Counted from the stretch's first letter, positions 1 through 8,785 are shown. The stretch is 64,000 nt of DNA from Pseudomonadaceae bacterium SI-3 (GCA_004010935.1 CP026511.1:2666001-2730000), one strand, 5' to 3'. The notes: generated by a model from the letters alone, not told the origin. A program made the numbers and translations.

Positions 1-321
1 CCCAAAGTGATTCGCAAGGACCAAACCCTGTATCTGGAATGGAATGGCGAGCTGCAAGCCGTCACCGCATTCGACCCCATCGCCGACGTCGAAGCCAGCC
101 ACCAACACCACGGCGGCCTCACCGCGCCCATGAACGGCAGCATCGTTCGTGTGCTGGTCGAGGCCGGGCAAAGTGTCGAGGCCGGCGCCACATTGGTCGT
201 GCTTGAAGCGATGAAGATGGAGCACAGCATCCGAGCCGCCGAAGCAGGCGTGGTAAAAGCCGTCTACTGCGCCGAAGGCGAAATGATCAGCGAAGGCACG
301 ACGCTGGTGGAGCTTGAGTAA
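1..321 (+). CDS. liuD: Methylcrotonyl-CoA carboxylase biotin-containing subunit, C-terminal part (5' end outside window)
   Basis: The reading frame is open from the first base, so only the last 106 residues of a longer protein are present. The visible part is a biotinyl (BCCP-like) domain with the biotinylation motif EAMKMEH, whose lysine carries biotin, followed by the usual beta-strand ending in TLVELE. Assignment to 3-methylcrotonyl-CoA carboxylase (leucine and isovalerate breakdown), rather than another acyl-CoA carboxylase, rests on the HMG-CoA lyase and LiuR genes just downstream on the same strand, the usual liu/mcc context. The carboxylase would feed 3-methylglutaconyl-CoA into the pathway ended by HMG-CoA lyase. 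The biotinyl domain is certain; the substrate is inferred from context. Confidence 0.85.
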   Translation, partial: PKVIRKDQTLYLEWNGELQAVTAFDPIADVEASHQHHGGLTAPMNGSIVRVLVEAGQSVEAGATLVVLEAMKMEHSIRAAEAGVVKAVYCAEGEMISEGTTLVELE

Positions 322-352
322 TGACCGCTACTGGCGGCCGGCAAACCGGGCA

Positions 353-386
353 TCGACCGCCGTTTTTGCCGCGCGGTGGCGGTCGA
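353..386. other. Inverted repeat between convergent genes
   Basis: TCGACCGCC at 353-361 is matched by GGCGGTCGA at 378-386, giving a 9-bp perfect stem in the gap between liuD and the convergent MCP gene. It could end transcription from either side. No T-run follows the stem on either strand, so a classical intrinsic terminator is not supported. Confidence 0.35.
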
Positions 387-500
387 CGTGCACGCTCGAC
401 CCACGTTAAAAAAGCCTGCGATAGAGAGGCGCTTGCTCGCAAATGCGGCTTGGATAAGCGTCCCCCTCGGCGCTGCCAACGCACCAACGTTGCCGCGCGG

Positions 501-2123
501 CTACATCCGGAAACGGCGTACCAGTCCGTTCAACCCCACCGCCAGGCGCGACAGTTCCTGCGTCGCCACACTGGTCTGCTGGGCGCCAGCGGACGTTTGC
601 ACCGAGAGTTCGCGAATGCTGACCAGGTTCCGGTCAATTTCACGGGCGACTTGCGCCTGCTCCTCAGAGGCACTGGCGATAACCAGGTTGCGCTCGTTGA
701 TTCCGGCCACCGTCTCGGCAATCCGCGCCAGGGCAACCCCTGCAGCCTCGGCTTTATCGAGCGTGCCCTGAGCGCGAGAGGCACCTTGTTGCAATGCTTC
801 AACCGTCAGCGTCGTGCCGTTCTGGATGCTGCCAATCATCGACTCGATCTCGCGGGTCGACTCCCCGGTGCGCTTCGCCAGCGCTCGCACTTCGTCCGCC
901 ACAACGGCGAATCCACGACCGGCATCTCCGGCGCGCGCAGCTTCAATGGCCGCGTTGAGCGCGAGCAGGTTGGTTTGTTCGGCAACGGCGCGGATCACAT
1001 CCAGCACTCGAGTGATGTTGTGGGTCTGATTGGCCAGATCGCCGGCACGTGCCGAAGCGCTGACCACGTCGTCCGCCAACGCCTGGATCGACGCGATGGC
1101 GTCTTCAAGCTGTTTGCGTCCCTGCTGGGCCGACTCGCTCGACGCCCGCGACGCCTCAGAGGTCGACACCGCGTTGCTGGCTACCTCTTCGACCGCACAA
1201 GTCATTTCATTCACCGCCGTGGCGGCCTGTTCAATCTGGTCGTTCTGCCTTTGCAGGCCCTCGGTACTGTCCAGCATGACAGCGCTCATCTCTTCCGCCG
1301 AGGCCGTCAGCACATGGGCCGAGTCGTTGATTTGGCCAATGATATCGCGCAGGTTGGTCTGCATTTCGCTCAGCGAGGTCAGCAGCTCGGTGGCTTCATC
1401 ATGGCCATCGACATGCACATCATGCGTCAGGTCTCCTTTGGCAATCTGATTAGAAACAGCGACCGCCCGGCGCATGGGCCGCACGATACTGGCGGTCAAC
1501 AGCACGGCCAACGCTACGGTGAAGATCAGCGCAACGAGGATCACCAACGCGATCACGATCTGAGCTTTTTGGTAAACGGCAGTGGCCGCCTCTACAGCAT
1601 GGTGAGCGCCCTCTTCGTTGAAGGATCGAAGCTTCGACAAGGCCTGCTCGAACTGGTGGCTCAGCTCGGTAACCCGCGCGTTAGCCGTGGCGATCTGCTC
1701 AGCGCTCGCGTTGCTATCCATCACGCGCTGCCGTTCCTGAAGCGCCTTGGGATAGGTCGCGTATACCTCTTTGACGACGCCAAACGTACGAGCCTCGTCA
1801 GGGTCGGAAATGTGGCTTTCGTAACGAACCATCAGCTGACCGATCTCATTCATTGCAGCAGCGATTTGCTCACCACTCTTACGAAGCGTTTCGGCATCGT
1901 GAAAGGCAAGCTGACGCATGGACTCGATCCGTACGTGAGCGAAGTGCAACGCCATGTCGTCTGCGGCTGCCTGGCTTGGCATCCAGTCGGAGTCGATTTC
2001 GCTGCCCGCCGCACGTATAGCCGCCATCTGCATCAGACTGAACAACCCAAGCGCAGTCAGCAGCACAGCTACAAGCGCAAAGAACAACAGCGTGCGATGG
2101 GAGATTTTCAATTTGCGTAGCAT
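501..2123 (-). CDS. Methyl-accepting chemotaxis protein with four-helix-bundle sensor
   Basis: A 540-residue transmembrane chemoreceptor. From the chosen ATG ([10 protein letters not shown]) it has a first membrane helix (about 11-32), a roughly 160-residue helical periplasmic region of 4HB_MCP type, a second membrane helix, a HAMP domain and the long cytoplasmic coiled coil. The tip carries the highly conserved signalling hairpin ([25 protein letters not shown] sequence, then [16 protein letters not shown]). An in-frame start 19 codons upstream would add a charged, proline-rich extension before the membrane helix, so I chose the internal ATG. The gene lies antisense between liuD and the HMG-CoA lyase gene, so a ligand linked to branched-chain or isovalerate metabolism is possible, but nothing in the sequence identifies it. 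No C-terminal CheR-docking pentapeptide is visible; the protein ends in GLVRRFRM. Confidence 0.93.
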   Translation of the reverse strand: MLRKLKISHRTLLFFALVAVLLTALGLFSLMQMAAIRAAGSEIDSDWMPSQAAADDMALHFAHVRIESMRQLAFHDAETLRKSGEQIAAAMNEIGQLMVRYESHISDPDEARTFGVVKEVYATYPKALQERQRVMDSNASAEQIATANARVTELSHQFEQALSKLRSFNEEGAHHAVEAATAVYQKAQIVIALVILVALIFTVALAVLLTASIVRPMRRAVAVSNQIAKGDLTHDVHVDGHDEATELLTSLSEMQTNLRDIIGQINDSAHVLTASAEEMSAVMLDSTEGLQRQNDQIEQAATAVNEMTCAVEEVASNAVSTSEASRASSESAQQGRKQLEDAIASIQALADDVVSASARAGDLANQTHNITRVLDVIRAVAEQTNLLALNAAIEAARAGDAGRGFAVVADEVRALAKRTGESTREIESMIGSIQNGTTLTVEALQQGASRAQGTLDKAEAAGVALARIAETVAGINERNLVIASASEEQAQVAREIDRNLVSIRELSVQTSAGAQQTSVATQELSRLAVGLNGLVRRFRM

Positions 2124-2275
2124 GGCGATTCTCGGACGTGGTGCCCCGGAAGGGCCGGGTCTTCTAACCTTATCTGCCACGCTGTTCGGAACTTGAGCAT
2201 TGACGGTCTCTGTATGACCCGATGGTCAACCCCCTTTTACCGGGAAGGCACCCGTACTTGTCATGAGGAAAACCG

Positions 2276-3190
2276 ATGACCACTACCACTGAAATGCCAC
2301 GCCGGGTTCGCCTGGTTGAAGTCGGCCCGCGAGACGGCTTGCAGAACGAAAAACAGCCGATCAGCGTCGCAGACAAGGTGCACCTGGTGGACGACCTGAG
2401 TGCTGCCGGGGTGCGCTATATCGAGGTGGGTAGCTTCGTGTCGCCTAAGTGGGTGCCGCAAATGGCGGGCTCGTCTGACGTTTTCGCTCAGATCAGGCAG
2501 AAGCCTGGCGTGACCTACGCGGCGTTGACGCCGAACCTGAAGGGGCTGGAAGCTGCCATCGAAGCCGGCGTCAGCGAAGTGGCCGTGTTTGGCGCCGCCT
2601 CGGAAGCGTTTTCGCAGAAGAACATCAACTGCTCCATTGATGAGAGCCTGGCGCGCTTTGCCCCGCTGATGATCGCCGCGCGTGAGAACGGCATTCAGGT
2701 ACGCGGCTACGTCTCTTGCGTGTTGGGCTGCCCTTACGAAGGCGAGGTCGACCCTAAGCGTGTCGCGCATGTCGCGCATGAGCTGTTCGCCATGGGCTGC
2801 TATGAGGTATCGCTGGGCGACACCATCGGCACCGGCACCCCAGGCAAGACCCGTCAGCTGTTCGAAGCCGTTGCCCGTGAGGTCCCGCGTGACAAGCTCG
2901 CCGGGCATTTCCACGATACCTATGGGCAGGCGCTGGCGAACATCTATGCCAGCCTGCAAGAGGGCGTCTGTACCTTCGACAGTTCGGTCGCCGGGCTCGG
3001 CGGCTGCCCGTACGCCAAAGGCGCGAGTGGCAACGTCGCCAGCGAAGACGTGCTCTACATGCTTAACGGCCTGGGTATCGAGACCGGGATTGACCTGGAC
3101 ATGCTGATCGCCGCAGGGCAACGCATCAGTGACGTACTGGGTCGTCCCAACGGATCACGGGTCGCTCGGGCGCGTCTGGCCGCGCAATAA
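2276..3190 (+). CDS. liuE: Hydroxymethylglutaryl-CoA lyase
   Basis: A 304-residue HMGL-like TIM-barrel enzyme that cleaves 3-hydroxy-3-methylglutaryl-CoA to acetoacetate and acetyl-CoA, the last step of leucine and isovalerate breakdown. Visible signatures are EVGPRDGLQNE near the N-terminus (substrate and metal binding), FHDTYG, and the glycine-rich active-site loop SVAGLGGCPYAKGASGN with its catalytic cysteine. Length is normal for the family. The ATG follows GAGGAAAA at good spacing. Its product acetoacetate is the substrate of the CoA-transferase genes that start 40 bp downstream on the same strand, so these three genes probably form one transcription unit. The usual liu order is interrupted upstream by the antisense MCP gene. 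Confidence 0.96.
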   Translation: MTTTTEMPRRVRLVEVGPRDGLQNEKQPISVADKVHLVDDLSAAGVRYIEVGSFVSPKWVPQMAGSSDVFAQIRQKPGVTYAALTPNLKGLEAAIEAGVSEVAVFGAASEAFSQKNINCSIDESLARFAPLMIAARENGIQVRGYVSCVLGCPYEGEVDPKRVAHVAHELFAMGCYEVSLGDTIGTGTPGKTRQLFEAVAREVPRDKLAGHFHDTYGQALANIYASLQEGVCTFDSSVAGLGGCPYAKGASGNVASEDVLYMLNGLGIETGIDLDMLIAAGQRISDVLGRPNGSRVARARLAAQ

Positions 3191-3213
3191 CCCAACGCCA
3201 TCGCCCTCACTCA

Positions 3214-3221
3214 AATAACAA
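3214..3221 (+). promoter_or_regulatory. Hfq/Crc-type A-rich motif at scoA copy 1
   Basis: AATAACAA fits AAnAAnAA, the motif bound by Hfq with Crc in Pseudomonas, and lies directly against the AGAGG ribosome-binding site of the CoA-transferase gene starting at 3231. Binding here would block translation while preferred carbon sources are present. The motif is short, so the support comes mainly from its recurrence at other catabolic genes in the window. Confidence 0.4.
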
Positions 3222-3230
3222 GAGGCCTCC

Positions 3231-3926
3231 ATGAACAAGATCTACCCCAACGCCCAGCAGGCACTCGACGGCCTAGTCGAAAACGGCATGACACTTGCCG
3301 TTGGCGGTTTCGGCCTGTGCGGCATTCCCGAAGCGCTGATCGAAGCACTGCGCGACACCGGCAAGAAAGACCTCACGGTGATCAGCAACAATGCCGGCGT
3401 CGACGGCTTCGGCCTCGGCCTGCTGCTCGAGACGCGCCAAGTGCGCAAAATGGTTTCCTCCTACGTCGGTGAGAACAAGGAGTTCGAGCGCCAGTACCTG
3501 GCCGGCGAACTAGAACTCGAATTCACGCCGCAAGGCACTCTGGCCGAGAAGCTACGCGCCGCAGGCTCGGGCATACCGGCGTTCTACACCCGCACCGGTT
3601 ACGGCACGCTGATCGCCGAGGGCAAGGAAACTCGCCAATTCAACGGTGAGTGGTACGTGATGGAAGAGTCGCTGCCCGCCGATGTATCGCTGGTCAAAGC
3701 CTTCAAGGCCGACAAGGCTGGCAATCTTGTATTCAACAAGACCGCGCGCAACTTCAACCCGCTCGCCGCGATGGCCGGCAAGGTTTGTGTGGTGGAGGTC
3801 GATCATCTGGTCGAAACCGGCGAACTGGACGCCGACCAGATTCACCTGCCGGGCATCTACGTGCAGCGCGTCATCCACAACCCGAACGCTGAGAAGCGCA
3901 TCGAAAAGCGTACGGTGAGGAGCTGA
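3231..3926 (+). CDS. scoA: Succinyl-CoA:acetoacetate CoA-transferase subunit A (copy 1)
   Basis: A 231-residue family I CoA-transferase alpha subunit. The N-terminal [14 protein letters not shown], the [12 protein letters not shown] segment, [22 protein letters not shown] and the C-terminal ARNFNPLAA are typical of the 3-oxoacid CoA-transferase A chain (ScoA/AtoD/LpsI). With the B subunit it moves CoA from succinyl-CoA to acetoacetate, making acetoacetyl-CoA for thiolysis. It sits just after HMG-CoA lyase, which makes acetoacetate, and 2 bp before its partner subunit. A second scoAB pair lies at 40.8-42.2 kb and is clearly paralogous. The family is certain. Acetoacetate specificity is inferred from context and from the close match to ScoA rather than PcaI. 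Confidence 0.93.
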   Translation: MNKIYPNAQQALDGLVENGMTLAVGGFGLCGIPEALIEALRDTGKKDLTVISNNAGVDGFGLGLLLETRQVRKMVSSYVGENKEFERQYLAGELELEFTPQGTLAEKLRAAGSGIPAFYTRTGYGTLIAEGKETRQFNGEWYVMEESLPADVSLVKAFKADKAGNLVFNKTARNFNPLAAMAGKVCVVEVDHLVETGELDADQIHLPGIYVQRVIHNPNAEKRIEKRTVRS

Positions 3927-3928
3927 TC

Positions 3929-4555
3929 ATGGCCTGGACACGCGAACAGATGGCGCAACGCGCCGCACAGGAATTGCAGGACGGCTTCTACGTCAACCTC
4001 GGCATCGGCTTGCCAACCCTCGTGGCCAACTACATTCCCGACGGTATGGACGTCTGGCTGCAGAGCGAGAATGGGCTGCTCGGCATCGGCCCCTTCCCCA
4101 CCGAGGACGAGATCGACCCGGATCTGATCAACGCCGGCAAGCAGACCGTCACCGCCCTGCCCGGGAGTGCCTTTTTCGACAACGCCATGAGCTTCGGCAT
4201 GATCCGCGGCGGCCATATCAACCTGGCAATTCTCGGCGCCATGCAGGTTTCCGAAAAAGGCGACCTGGCGAACTGGATGATCCCCGGCAAGATGGTCAAG
4301 GGCATGGGCGGCGCGATGGATCTGGTGGCCGGGGTCAAGCGTGTCGTCGTGCTGATGGAGCACACCGCCAAGGGCGCGCACAAGATCATCAAGCAGTGCG
4401 ACCTGCCGCTGACCGGCGTCGGGGTAGTCGACCGGATCATCACCGACCTGGGTGTGCTGGATGTTACCGAGCAGGGTTTGAAACTGGTGGAGCTGGCCGA
4501 CGGCGTTAGCTTCGAGGAGATGCAAGACGCCACCGGCTGCACAATCCAGCACTGA
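3929..4555 (+). CDS. scoB: Succinyl-CoA:acetoacetate CoA-transferase subunit B (copy 1)
   Basis: A 208-residue beta subunit that forms the active enzyme with the preceding alpha subunit. The catalytic glutamate that becomes the CoA thioester lies in LQSENGLLG (E47). [32 protein letters not shown] and [16 protein letters not shown] are standard B-chain sequences. The start codon follows the subunit A stop by 2 bp, so translation is probably coupled. The C-terminus is about ten residues shorter than that of the copy at 41.6 kb. With HMG-CoA lyase upstream and liuR downstream it belongs to the branched-chain module that turns isovalerate into acetyl-CoA. Confidence 0.93.
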   Translation: MAWTREQMAQRAAQELQDGFYVNLGIGLPTLVANYIPDGMDVWLQSENGLLGIGPFPTEDEIDPDLINAGKQTVTALPGSAFFDNAMSFGMIRGGHINLAILGAMQVSEKGDLANWMIPGKMVKGMGGAMDLVAGVKRVVVLMEHTAKGAHKIIKQCDLPLTGVGVVDRIITDLGVLDVTEQGLKLVELADGVSFEEMQDATGCTIQH

Positions 4556-4567
4556 GCGCCGCAATAT

Positions 4568-4593
4568 GGCCCGGTGCCACTGTGCATCGGGCC
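4568..4593 (+). other. Strong hairpin downstream of scoB
   Basis: GGCCCGGTGC at 4568-4577 pairs with GCATCGGGCC at 4584-4593 with one mismatch and a 6-nt loop. It lies 13 bp after the scoB stop and before liuR. There is no T-run, so it may stabilise or attenuate the scoAB transcript rather than act as a full intrinsic terminator. Confidence 0.4.
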
Positions 4594-4688
4594 AGCGCAG
4601 CGTGTAGCCTTGACTCGCTTTAAACCGTAGTAAACGCGCGCCCGGCTCATCGCGAGCCGTGGGTGGATAGGCAGGACTGGATACCTTC

Positions 4689-5084
4689 ATGGCAAAGCAG
4701 ACGTACAGCATTTCCGATTTGGCCAACGAGCTCGATATCACCACCCGCGCCATACGCTTCTACGAAGAACAAGGCATGCTCTCGCCGAAGCGGCGCGGTC
4801 AGGAGCGCATCTACACCCCCAAGGATCGTGTTGCCCTGAAGCTCATCTTGCGCGGCAAACGTATCGGCTTCTCCCTCGCCGAATGCAAGACGCTGATCGA
4901 ACTCTACGACCCCAAGGCCGGCAATCAGAAACAGCTGAACATCATGCTCGGCATGATTGCTGAACGCCGCCAACAGCTCGAACAACAGCTGCTTGATATC
5001 CAGCAGATGCAGCTGGAACTCGATACCGCAGAAGAACGCTGCCTCACCGCCCTTAAAGCGACCGTGGACAAAGATGCGGGCTGA
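4689..5084 (+). CDS. liuR: MerR-family regulator of branched-chain acid catabolism
   Basis: A 131-residue MerR-type DNA-binding protein. Residues 6-45 form the winged-helix motif (YSISDLANELDITTRAIRFYEEQGML), followed by RIYTPKDRVALKLILRGKRIGFSL and a C-terminal dimerisation coiled coil (about 85-120). There is no metal-binding cysteine pair, which fits the LiuR type rather than metal sensors. LiuR controls liu genes for leucine/isovalerate use in gammaproteobacteria. Here it is encoded downstream of the HMG-CoA lyase and CoA-transferase genes instead of at the head of the liu operon. The start follows AGGA at long spacing. The gap to scoB is 133 bp, so it may have its own promoter. Confidence 0.85.
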   Translation: MAKQTYSISDLANELDITTRAIRFYEEQGMLSPKRRGQERIYTPKDRVALKLILRGKRIGFSLAECKTLIELYDPKAGNQKQLNIMLGMIAERRQQLEQQLLDIQQMQLELDTAEERCLTALKATVDKDAG

Positions 5085-5200
5085 GCTCGGCTAACGCTTC
5101 CGTCATTCGCATCTGACGCCTCCCACCGAATCGTCATTGTTTGAGGTCAGCCTGGGCGCCAAATGGCGTCGCAATGGCTGCTGGCTTACCAGTTGTCACC

Positions 5201-5279
5201 GTCCAGATAAATAGACACCAGTCCAACGATCTGGACAGCCCTCCTATCGACCCTGATGAGTGTCCGGCCAATTGGACAC
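5201..5279 (+). promoter_or_regulatory. Three GTCC-N8-(G/A)GAC enhancer-like sites upstream of the TRAP operon
   Basis: Two dyads share the same layout: GTCC-N8-GGAC at 5221-5236 and GTGTCC-N8-GGACAC at 5260-5279, with centres 41 bp apart. A weaker relative, GTCC-N8-AGAC, is at 5201-5216, centred 20 bp before the first. All lie about 65-145 bp upstream of a -24/-12 type promoter, the normal distance for upstream activating sites of a sigma-54 activator. The activator encoded at 8863-10353 with a Fis-type helix-turn-helix is the obvious candidate. The rest of the 5085-5490 gap holds no credible gene. Confidence 0.6.
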
Positions 5280-5342
5280 CCGTCAATTCGGCAGCACCCC
5301 GAGAAGCCCCTGGCCCACGGGTTACCAGGTTTTCTAACAGTC

Positions 5343-5358
5343 AGGCACAAAACCTGCT
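5343..5358 (+). promoter_or_regulatory. Candidate sigma-54 promoter for dctPQM
   Basis: AGGCAC at 5343-5348 and CTGCT at 5354-5358 match the -24 (TGGCAC) and -12 (TTGCW) elements, with GG (5344-5345) and GC (5356-5357) in the exact sigma-54 register. Each box departs from the consensus at one position. Transcription would start near 5369, about 120 nt before dctP. The linked sigma-54 activator gene and the enhancer-like dyads upstream make this more credible than the motif alone. Confidence 0.6.
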
Positions 5359-5465
5359 AAGTAATACATGCACGACGCCAGAACACCTGGCGGGACGAAA
5401 AAGCGCTGCTGCTCCCGTCCTGCTTTCCGGCCTACTGAATGCCGGTCTGCGCCTCTGGTTACCAA

Positions 5466-5473
5466 AACAAAAA
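5466..5473 (+). promoter_or_regulatory. Hfq/Crc-type A-rich motif at dctP
   Basis: AACAAAAA, within the A-rich stretch 5464-5476, fits AAnAAnAA and lies just before the GAAGGAAA ribosome-binding site of dctP. It would allow catabolite repression of transporter synthesis at translation. Confidence 0.35.
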
Positions 5474-5490
5474 AAAGAAGGAAACCTGCA

Positions 5491-6576
5491 ATGTCGATAT
5501 CCAAAAAGCTGTCCCGTCTCGCCTGCGCCATCGGTGCCACTACCGTTCTCAGCGCCAGCCTGATCAGCGCTGACGCCATGGCTGTCGAGAAGATCCGCTG
5601 GCAAGTGCCGTTGGCCTTCCCGTCGCACCTGGTCGGTCTAACCACTCCAATCAAACACCTGTCCGAGTCGCTCAAGGCCATTTCTGGCGGCGATATCCAG
5701 CTGCGCTATTACGAGCCCGGCGAACTGGTGCCGCCGTTCGAAATCATGGATGCGGTCAGCAACGGCAAGTACCCGGCTGGCTATACCTGGATCGGCTACG
5801 ATCAGGGCACCATTGCGTCACTGCCTCTGTACTCCGGCGCGCCGTTCAACATGGAGCCGCCAGCCTATCTGGCCTGGTACTACGAGGGTGACGGCAAGAA
5901 ACTGCTGGAAGAAATCTATGCTGAGCGCAACATCCACCCGATGCTCTGCAGCATCATCGGGCCGGAAGGCGCCGGCTGGTTCGCCAAGCCAGTCGAGAAG
6001 CTGGAAGACTTCGACGGCCTGCGTATCCGCTTTGCCGGCATCGGCGGCAAGGTGCTGGAAAAACTCGGCGCCTCGGTCACGATGATCCCTGGTGGCGAGA
6101 TCTATCAGGCGCTGGAGCGCAAGACCATCGACGCCACCGAGTTCTCGCAGCCGGCGATCGACAAGATGTTGGGCCTTGATCAGATCATCAAGAACTACAT
6201 CATGCCCGGCTGGCACCAGACGCTGACCACTTCGCACCTGTTGGTGAACAAGGGTGTCTGGGACAAACTTGAGCCACAGAGCCGCGCGCTGATCGAAATG
6301 GGTTGCGAATCGGCCACCCTCAAAGGTTTTGCCGAAAGCGAATGGGCCCAGCCGACCGCCTTGCGCGAGTACGAAAAGCAGGGCGTGAAAGCGCAGGTGT
6401 TGCCAGAAGAAGTGCTGCGTGAGCTGGAGCGCGTGACCAACGAAGTGCTCGATGAAATCGCGGCCAAGGACGAAATGTTCAATCGCGTCCTGACCAGCCA
6501 GCGTGACTTCATGAAGCACCACTCGATCTGGCACGGCAAAGGCTACTTGCCGCGCGATTATTACAAGTACGAGTGA
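5491..6576 (+). CDS. dctP: TRAP transporter periplasmic substrate-binding protein (DctP family)
   Basis: A 361-residue secreted binding protein. The first 29 residues are a Sec signal peptide (MSISKKLSRLACAIGATTVLSASLISADAMA, cut near AMA-VEK). The mature protein has the TRAP fold with the conserved substrate-contact stretch LRIRFAGIGGKVLEKLGA (its arginine normally binds the ligand carboxylate), then GGEIYQALERKTIDATEFSQP. It resembles the TakP/mannitol-chloroaromatic branch, whose characterised members bind 2-oxoacids. I chose the ATG with GAAGG upstream because it gives a clean signal peptide; an in-frame extension upstream does not. The partner permeases follow. The substrate cannot be read from sequence; proximity to liu genes makes a short carboxylate or 2-oxoacid plausible. 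Confidence 0.93.
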   Translation: MSISKKLSRLACAIGATTVLSASLISADAMAVEKIRWQVPLAFPSHLVGLTTPIKHLSESLKAISGGDIQLRYYEPGELVPPFEIMDAVSNGKYPAGYTWIGYDQGTIASLPLYSGAPFNMEPPAYLAWYYEGDGKKLLEEIYAERNIHPMLCSIIGPEGAGWFAKPVEKLEDFDGLRIRFAGIGGKVLEKLGASVTMIPGGEIYQALERKTIDATEFSQPAIDKMLGLDQIIKNYIMPGWHQTLTTSHLLVNKGVWDKLEPQSRALIEMGCESATLKGFAESEWAQPTALREYEKQGVKAQVLPEEVLRELERVTNEVLDEIAAKDEMFNRVLTSQRDFMKHHSIWHGKGYLPRDYYKYE

Positions 6577-6590
6577 TCCACTCATCAAAG

Positions 6591-6606
6591 CCTAGCGCCC
6601 GCTAGG
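6591..6606 (+). other. Palindromic hairpin between dctP and dctQ
   Basis: CCTAGCG-CC-CGCTAGG is a perfect 7-bp stem 15 bp after dctP, within a 204-bp gap before dctQ. A stem here commonly protects the 3' end of the binding-protein message or causes partial termination, giving more binding protein than permease. No T-run follows. The remainder of the gap shows no gene. Confidence 0.4.
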
Positions 6607-6780
6607 GTTGCCTTGTCAGTTACGTATGGCCTGGTGTGCTGAGGTTCTCTGCGGTCGGTTGGCAACTGCCGAAGCGCAGTCACGCAGTCTTAGCACAACA
6701 GGTGAAGAATCTGGCCGACCTGACAAGCTCTAGCGGCACGGCCTGCGTGCCGTGTCTTCCCCTGGTTTCGGATCTCCGAG

Positions 6781-7401
6781 GTGGCCGTGTCCGCTCATCC
6801 CGTTTCCCCTAACGAAGCCGTGCCCGCCGCTCAAACGGATGCATTGCCTCACAACAAGCTGTCCTGGTGGCTGGACAAAGCACTGGTCGCCATCGGCGAA
6901 GCCAGTGCATGGATTTGGCTATTGGTTTTGGCGGTCGTGTTGACCAACGTGTTCAGCCGCTTTGTCCTCTCTCGCGGCTCGATCGCGCTGGAAGAACTGT
7001 CCTGGCACCTGTTCGGTGCAGCCCTGATGCTCGCCCTGGCGTACGCCGTAGTGCGAGATGACCATGTCCGCGTCGATGTACTGCGTGAGAAATTCACGCT
7101 GCGCAGCCAGGCCATCATCGAACTGCTGGCGATCCTGATACTGGCATTGCCGATCGTGGTGCTGATGGTCGACGCACTGGTGCCGTTCGCCTACCAGGCT
7201 TTCATCTATGACGAGCGCTCGCAGGCGCCGAGCGGCCTGCCACATCGTTACATTTTCAAAAGCGTATTGCCCATAGGCCTGACGCTAGTAGCACTGGCGC
7301 TGCTTTCACGGGCCACTCGTTGCAGCACGCTGCTGTTCAATTTTCCGCGGGCCTTTGTAGCCCCGACGCATGTCCGCGACCGCGGCCATTCGCAGCCCTG
7401 A
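6781..7401 (+). CDS. dctQ: TRAP transporter small permease (DctQ family)
   Basis: A 206-residue inner-membrane protein with four predicted helices: around 42-62 (AWIWLLVLAVVLTNVFSRFVL), 77-97, 113-133 and 158-178. The N-terminal pattern TNVFSRFVL...EELSWHLFGAALMLALAYAVVRDDHVRVDVL is diagnostic of DctQ. It forms the membrane complex with the large permease DctM and receives substrate from DctP. The start is uncertain: I chose GTG at 6781, but GTG at 6787 is equally possible and neither has a strong ribosome-binding site. Its 3' end is 16 bp from the dctM start. Confidence 0.9.
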   Translation: MAVSAHPVSPNEAVPAAQTDALPHNKLSWWLDKALVAIGEASAWIWLLVLAVVLTNVFSRFVLSRGSIALEELSWHLFGAALMLALAYAVVRDDHVRVDVLREKFTLRSQAIIELLAILILALPIVVLMVDALVPFAYQAFIYDERSQAPSGLPHRYIFKSVLPIGLTLVALALLSRATRCSTLLFNFPRAFVAPTHVRDRGHSQP

Positions 7402-7417
7402 TGGAGTAGCCGTAATC

Positions 7418-8785
7418 ATGGGTCTGGAAGAAATTCTCGTCATCAGCATGTTCGCCACCTTCATGGGGCTGCTGCTGCTTGGCTTCCCCGTTGCCTGGTC
7501 GCTGGCCGGCATCGGGCTGCTGTTCGCCGTGCTCGGCCACGTGATGGTCGAACACTTCGACGCCGATCTCTGGTTCACCTGGGACGGTACCATCGGCGTT
7601 CTGGATGCCCGCATCTACGGCATCGTCGCCAATGAGCTGATGGTCGCTCTGCCGCTGTTCATCTTTATGGGCATCATGCTTGACCGCTCCGGTATCGCCG
7701 AGCGACTGATGCACAGCCTCGTTCGCATACTCGGTCCGTTGCGTGGCGGTTACGCCGTAACGGTCGTGCTGGTGGGCATCCTGCTGGCCGCATCCACCGG
7801 TATCGTCGGCGCCTCGGTGGCCCTGCTCGGCATGCTCTCGATTGGGCCGATGCTGCAGGCCAAGTACAACAAGAGCCTCGCCGTCGGCACCGCCTGTTCG
7901 GTTGGCACCCTGGGCATTCTGATTCCGCCAAGCATCATGTTGGTCCTGATGGCCGACCGACTCGGTACGTCGGAAGCCTCAGTGGGCAAGCTGTTCATGG
8001 GTGCGCTGATACCCGGGATGATGCTGGCACTGATGTACATCCTCTACATCGTTGTGGTGTCGTGGCTGAAGAAGGACTTTGCGCCTGCTCCGGCCAATCG
8101 CCAAAAGCTCGATGCAAAGGCGCTGATCGATGTGTTCTGGGCGGTGGTGCCACCCTTCGTCCTGATTCTGGCCGTGCTGGGCTCGATCTTCTTCGGCATC
8201 GCCACCACCACCGAGGCCTCTGCTGTAGGTGCATTCGGCGCGGTATTGATGGCTGCCCTCAGCCGTAAGTTGAACATGGCGGTGCTGAAGGAAGCGCTCT
8301 ACCAGACCAGCCGCACCTCAGCATTCATCTTCGGCATCTTCATCGGTGCCACGGTGTTCGCCGCCGTGTTGCGTGGACTGGGCGGCGATGACGTGATCCG
8401 CGCGGCGCTCACCGGCCTGCCATTCGGCCAGACTGGGGTGTTGCTGACCGTCCTGTTCATCACGTTCTTGCTGGGCTTTTTCCTGGATTGGGTGGAGATC
8501 ACCCTGATCATCCTGCCGCTGGTGGCGCCGGTGCTGTTTTCCATGGGCGTGGATCCGCTGTGGTTTGCCGTGCTCTTCGCGCTGTGCCTGCAGACCTCGT
8601 TTCTTACCCCGCCGGTGGGCTTCGCGTTGTTCTATATCAAGGGAGTCTGCCCGCCGGAAGTCACGACGCGGGACGTCTATCTCGGCGTCATGCCCTACAT
8701 CCTGATCCAGCTGCTGGGCCTGGCACTGGTTTTCTTCTTCGCGCCATTGGCGACATGGCTGCCCAACGAGGTGTACGGACTCTGA
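7418..8785 (+). CDS. dctM: TRAP transporter large permease (DctM family)
   Basis: A 455-residue, very hydrophobic protein with about 12 membrane helices, the ion-coupled channel subunit of the TRAP system. Typical DctM segments are ALPLFIFMGIMLDRSGIAERLM, GTLGILIPPSIMLVLMAD, TTTEASAVGAFGA and QTSFLTPPVGFALFYIKGV. I chose the internal ATG (MGLEEILV) because GGAG precedes it and the upstream in-frame ATG would overlap dctQ and add a hydrophilic tail. With DctP and DctQ it makes a complete sodium-driven high-affinity uptake system. The sigma-54 activator gene follows 77 bp downstream in the same direction. Confidence 0.95.
   Translation: MGLEEILVISMFATFMGLLLLGFPVAWSLAGIGLLFAVLGHVMVEHFDADLWFTWDGTIGVLDARIYGIVANELMVALPLFIFMGIMLDRSGIAERLMHSLVRILGPLRGGYAVTVVLVGILLAASTGIVGASVALLGMLSIGPMLQAKYNKSLAVGTACSVGTLGILIPPSIMLVLMADRLGTSEASVGKLFMGALIPGMMLALMYILYIVVVSWLKKDFAPAPANRQKLDAKALIDVFWAVVPPFVLILAVLGSIFFGIATTTEASAVGAFGAVLMAALSRKLNMAVLKEALYQTSRTSAFIFGIFIGATVFAAVLRGLGGDDVIRAALTGLPFGQTGVLLTVLFITFLLGFFLDWVEITLIILPLVAPVLFSMGVDPLWFAVLFALCLQTSFLTPPVGFALFYIKGVCPPEVTTRDVYLGVMPYILIQLLGLALVFFFAPLATWLPNEVYGL

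Noticed and set aside
353..386. Intrinsic terminator between liuD and the MCP gene
   Set aside because: The stem is good but lacks a T-run on both strands, so it is listed only as an inverted repeat.
321..2120. 599-codon open frame on the plus strand
   Set aside because: It runs antisense through the MCP gene. Its protein is arginine/histidine-rich with no domain, as expected for the shadow of a high-GC gene.
4605..4650. Possible LiuR operator (imperfect GCTTTAA...TAAACGC dyad) before liuR
   Set aside because: The arms match poorly and I cannot align it confidently with a known LiuR site.
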